Positions 42,108 through 43,932 of a stretch of 43,932 nt of DNA are shown here, one piece after another. The DNA comes from Theionarchaea archaeon. GTDB lineage: Archaea > Methanobacteriota_B > Thermococci > Methanofastidiosales > SZ-28-30. Position numbers and translations under genes: made by a program. The notes beneath the pieces are model-generated. The model saw nothing but the letters and a program-made list of their open reading frames with translations. It was not told the DNA's origin and did no database searches. The stretch lies in assembly GCA_018992685.1 (NCBI GenBank), contig JACVGT010000027.1, positions 1 to 43,932 of the forward strand. The letters are read 5' to 3'. Position 1 is the first letter of the stretch; each line of letters starts with the position of its first letter.

Positions 42108-42863
42108 ATGAAAATATCTACACGATGCCTGAACGGCACTGAGTATTCCCGAATCATTTTGGGTTGTAACCCCTTTATTGGCTGGTCATACAGGGGAAAA
42201 GCACTTGCTCAGCACTACAAGGAGAAATTTTCAAGCCCCGAACCCGTACGGGAGATTATAGTCCACGCGTACCAGTACGGGATAAATGCCATTATGACGA
42301 CAGCAGATGAACACGTACTCCAGGCTGTCGCTTCAGCCCAGAAAGAGGTGGGCGAGATTAGTGTCCTTGGAATGCTGGGGTATTCTATTGAAGGGTATCG
42401 GAATTTCAAAGAAGACATTAGAAAATTCAGCAGCATATCAGCGTCTGCAGCTGTGATTGTGGCTGAGATTACTGACCCTCTCATCCAGAAGACACCCATG
42501 TTGTTTGATGCCTATAAAGATGAGGTTTCCAAGGAATTCGATACAGTGGGGGCTGCTACCCACAACCCTGCTCTCACCTTCCCCTACCTTGAGACCACAG
42601 AGCTCGATTTTCTCGTGGCAGCTGTAAACCCTGCAGGGTTCATGATGGGAAAGAAGGAGGAATCACTGCAGCTGATAAAAGCATCTCAGAAACCTGTTGT
42701 AGCCAAGAAAACTCTGGCAGGCGGCACTGTGGACCCCCTGACAGGGATTGAATTTGCTTTTTGTGAGATGGCGGTGGATTTTGCGGCGGTAGGTGTTGCA
42801 TCACCCGAGGAAGTGGATCAGGACGTAGAGGCCTATCTCAAGGTATCCACCAGGGATACATAG
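42108..42863 (+). CDS. Putative TIM-barrel-like protein, paralogue of 38659-39402, 251 residues
   Basis: It shares NPFIGWSY, VGAATHNPAL, AVNPAGFMMG, VVAKKTLAGG and GVASPEEVDQDVE with the gene beside the 25-residue peptide. The start is fixed by GGTGATAGT immediately before the ATG, the usual register here. It is translated with the isomerase-type barrel upstream. Two copies of the same fold in one cluster suggest two successive steps on related intermediates, or a heterodimer. No catalytic residues can be assigned. It converges with the last glycosyltransferase with a 31-base overlap. Confidence 0.65.
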   Translation: MKISTRCLNGTEYSRIILGCNPFIGWSYRGKALAQHYKEKFSSPEPVREIIVHAYQYGINAIMTTADEHVLQAVASAQKEVGEISVLGMLGYSIEGYRNFKEDIRKFSSISASAAVIVAEITDPLIQKTPMLFDAYKDEVSKEFDTVGAATHNPALTFPYLETTELDFLVAAVNPAGFMMGKKEESLQLIKASQKPVVAKKTLAGGTVDPLTGIEFAFCEMAVDFAAVGVASPEEVDQDVEAYLKVSTRDT

Positions 42864-43927
42864 GTCTTGACAGTCCGTTCCAGCGAGTAGAGTCGGTTGA
42901 TGGTACGAGTGCCTTCAGATGCAATTTGGTTCGCTTTATGAGGATCAGACAGGAGGAGGTCAATTCCTTCTGCGATACTCTCAGGATTTTGAGGCTCTAC
43001 GAGTATCCCATTGGTGCCGGATTTGATGTACTCTCCAATGGAAGGAATATTCGATCCCACCACTGGTTTTCCACAGGCCATAGCTTCCATGAGAGCCAGC
43101 CCCAGTGATTCATATGATGAGGTCAGAACGACAACGTCAGCGCCCCGGTAGATAGAGGGCATCTCTTCCCACAAGTGCCCATTGCCAAATATCACCCTGT
43201 GGGAGATGTTGAGCGAGGCAGCTTTCTTAACATACTTCTTCAACAGTGTCTGGGACAGACCCTGCCAGGATTCTCCTCCGCCTGTAATGTAGAGGACGAC
43301 ATCATGGGACAGCAAAGCGATTGCCTCAAGGAGGGAGTCTATCTCTTTGTGTGGGTCAATCCGGGCAGGCAGTAGGATAATCTTTTTTTCCGGGCAAGCA
43401 AGGGTTTCTCGTAGGGTGCTCCCCCCTTCAGGTGTGAACAGATCTGTGTCAACTCCGGTTGATATGACTTCAATTCTTTCGGTAACGCCCCGATCTTCGA
43501 GTTCCTTCTTGGCGTGATGTGTGGGGCAGATAATGACGTCAAAGGCGCCACTTGTGAGAACCAGAGAAGCTACCTCAACGGGATGAAGGTCAAAGTGCCG
43601 CAGTATGGTAACAGGTGCTCGTACCTGAAGTGCAGCCAGTGACCAGACATTCGGGTTCTCGAACTGAAGGATGTCACAGAGTTCTACACTCTTTTTCAGT
43701 TCTTTAATGAACAGGGGCAGCACACTGGAATGATACAGAGGAAACGAGTCTCGCCTCTCTACTCGAATGCCTTGAGTCTCATAATGGGTGGGAATTCCCA
43801 GTTCTGTTCTGCTGAGGACCGAAACAGACCATCCTCTGGCCACCAGTTCCTTTCCCAATGCATATACAGCAATATCCACTCCACCCACATTGGGCAAAAA
43901 AGTAGGATGTATGAACCATAAATCCAT
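42833..43927 (-). CDS. GT4-family glycosyltransferase, 364 residues
   Basis: The N-terminal domain begins MDLWFIHPTFLPNVGGVDIAVYALG; the C-terminal domain has IILLPARIDPHKEIDSLLEAI, VIFGNGHLWEEMPSIYRGADVVV and the donor-site sequence SYESLGLALMEAMACGKPVVGSN (E..G...mEa type). It would transfer a sugar from an NDP-sugar by a retaining mechanism. The complete gene ends with its ATG five bases from the right edge of the window, so its upstream partners are not visible. It is distinct from the glycosyltransferase at 37543-38631. Confidence 0.88.
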   Translation of the reverse strand: MDLWFIHPTFLPNVGGVDIAVYALGKELVARGWSVSVLSRTELGIPTHYETQGIRVERRDSFPLYHSSVLPLFIKELKKSVELCDILQFENPNVWSLAALQVRAPVTILRHFDLHPVEVASLVLTSGAFDVIICPTHHAKKELEDRGVTERIEVISTGVDTDLFTPEGGSTLRETLACPEKKIILLPARIDPHKEIDSLLEAIALLSHDVVLYITGGGESWQGLSQTLLKKYVKKAASLNISHRVIFGNGHLWEEMPSIYRGADVVVLTSSYESLGLALMEAMACGKPVVGSNIPSIGEYIKSGTNGILVEPQNPESIAEGIDLLLSDPHKANQIASEGTRTINRLYSLERTVKTYVSLVDTLR

Positions 43928-43932
43928 GGATT

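Noticed and set aside
1-43932. CRISPR array or intact insertion sequence
   Set aside because: No regularly spaced repeats and no transposase with flanking inverted repeats were seen; the closest is a fragment at 630-791 of unknown origin.

Overview
The window looks archaeal. It carries a 69-residue single-domain archaeal histone (20675-20884), an archaeal RNase J-type beta-CASP ribonuclease (26558-27853), TATA boxes of the TTTATAAA / TTTATATA kind about 25 bases upstream of many starts (several of them apparently leaderless), and Shine-Dalgarno sites that match GGAGGTGATC in a constant register. The number of radical SAM enzymes and an iron-sulfur flavoprotein suggest an anaerobe, probably a euryarchaeote; I cannot name the lineage from sequence alone. 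No rRNA, tRNA, CRISPR array or intact insertion sequence was seen.

Left part (1-7.7 kb): an RHS/YD-repeat locus, read leftwards. A complete 1856-residue secreted RHS protein ends in a 184-residue variable tip containing hydrophobic helices. Two small membrane proteins follow it with a 1-base gap and an overlap. Beyond them lie broken pieces of a second RHS gene that runs off the left edge.

7.9-11.3 kb: the first peptide-modification locus. A 52-residue cysteine-rich peptide (10930-11088), too short for ordinary gene callers, has a perfect ribosome binding site. It is overlapped by a 54-residue upstream frame and followed by a hairpin and then two paralogous SPASM-domain radical SAM enzymes. 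This is the layout of a RiPP (ribosomally made, enzyme-modified peptide) cluster, and I do not recognise the precursor family.

11.4-31.2 kb: mixed genes. These are an Mre11-like nuclease with a membrane-anchored Rad50-like ATPase; a 29-residue peptide gene with its own TATA box and SD, convergent with a tandem Lrp-like regulator; an alkaline-phosphatase-superfamily hydrolase; a secreted proline-rich stalk protein with a zinc ribbon; two MFS transporters; the histone; a small phosphoesterase; an orphan family-5 solute-binding protein; an operon around a Wzy-like polytopic membrane protein; RNase J; an iron-sulfur flavoprotein; and a DUF3795-like protein.

31.2-43.9 kb: the second and larger biosynthetic region. 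A PqqD-like peptide chaperone (RRE fold) leads an operon of three B12-binding radical SAM enzymes. A divergent operon, driven from a perfectly palindromic promoter, encodes a PIG-L deacetylase, a fourth B12-binding radical SAM enzyme and a glycosyltransferase. Further genes encode two paralogous TIM-barrel-like proteins, a sugar epimerase/dehydratase, a NodB-type deacetylase, a sugar-isomerase-type TIM barrel and another glycosyltransferase. A 25-residue peptide (39392-39469) with its own TATA box and SD carries an F-x-x-P-x-I leader-like motif and is my candidate substrate. Taken together this could be an undescribed peptide-derived, possibly glycosylated, small-molecule pathway, loosely like PQQ or mycofactocin in logic. 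That interpretation is inference.
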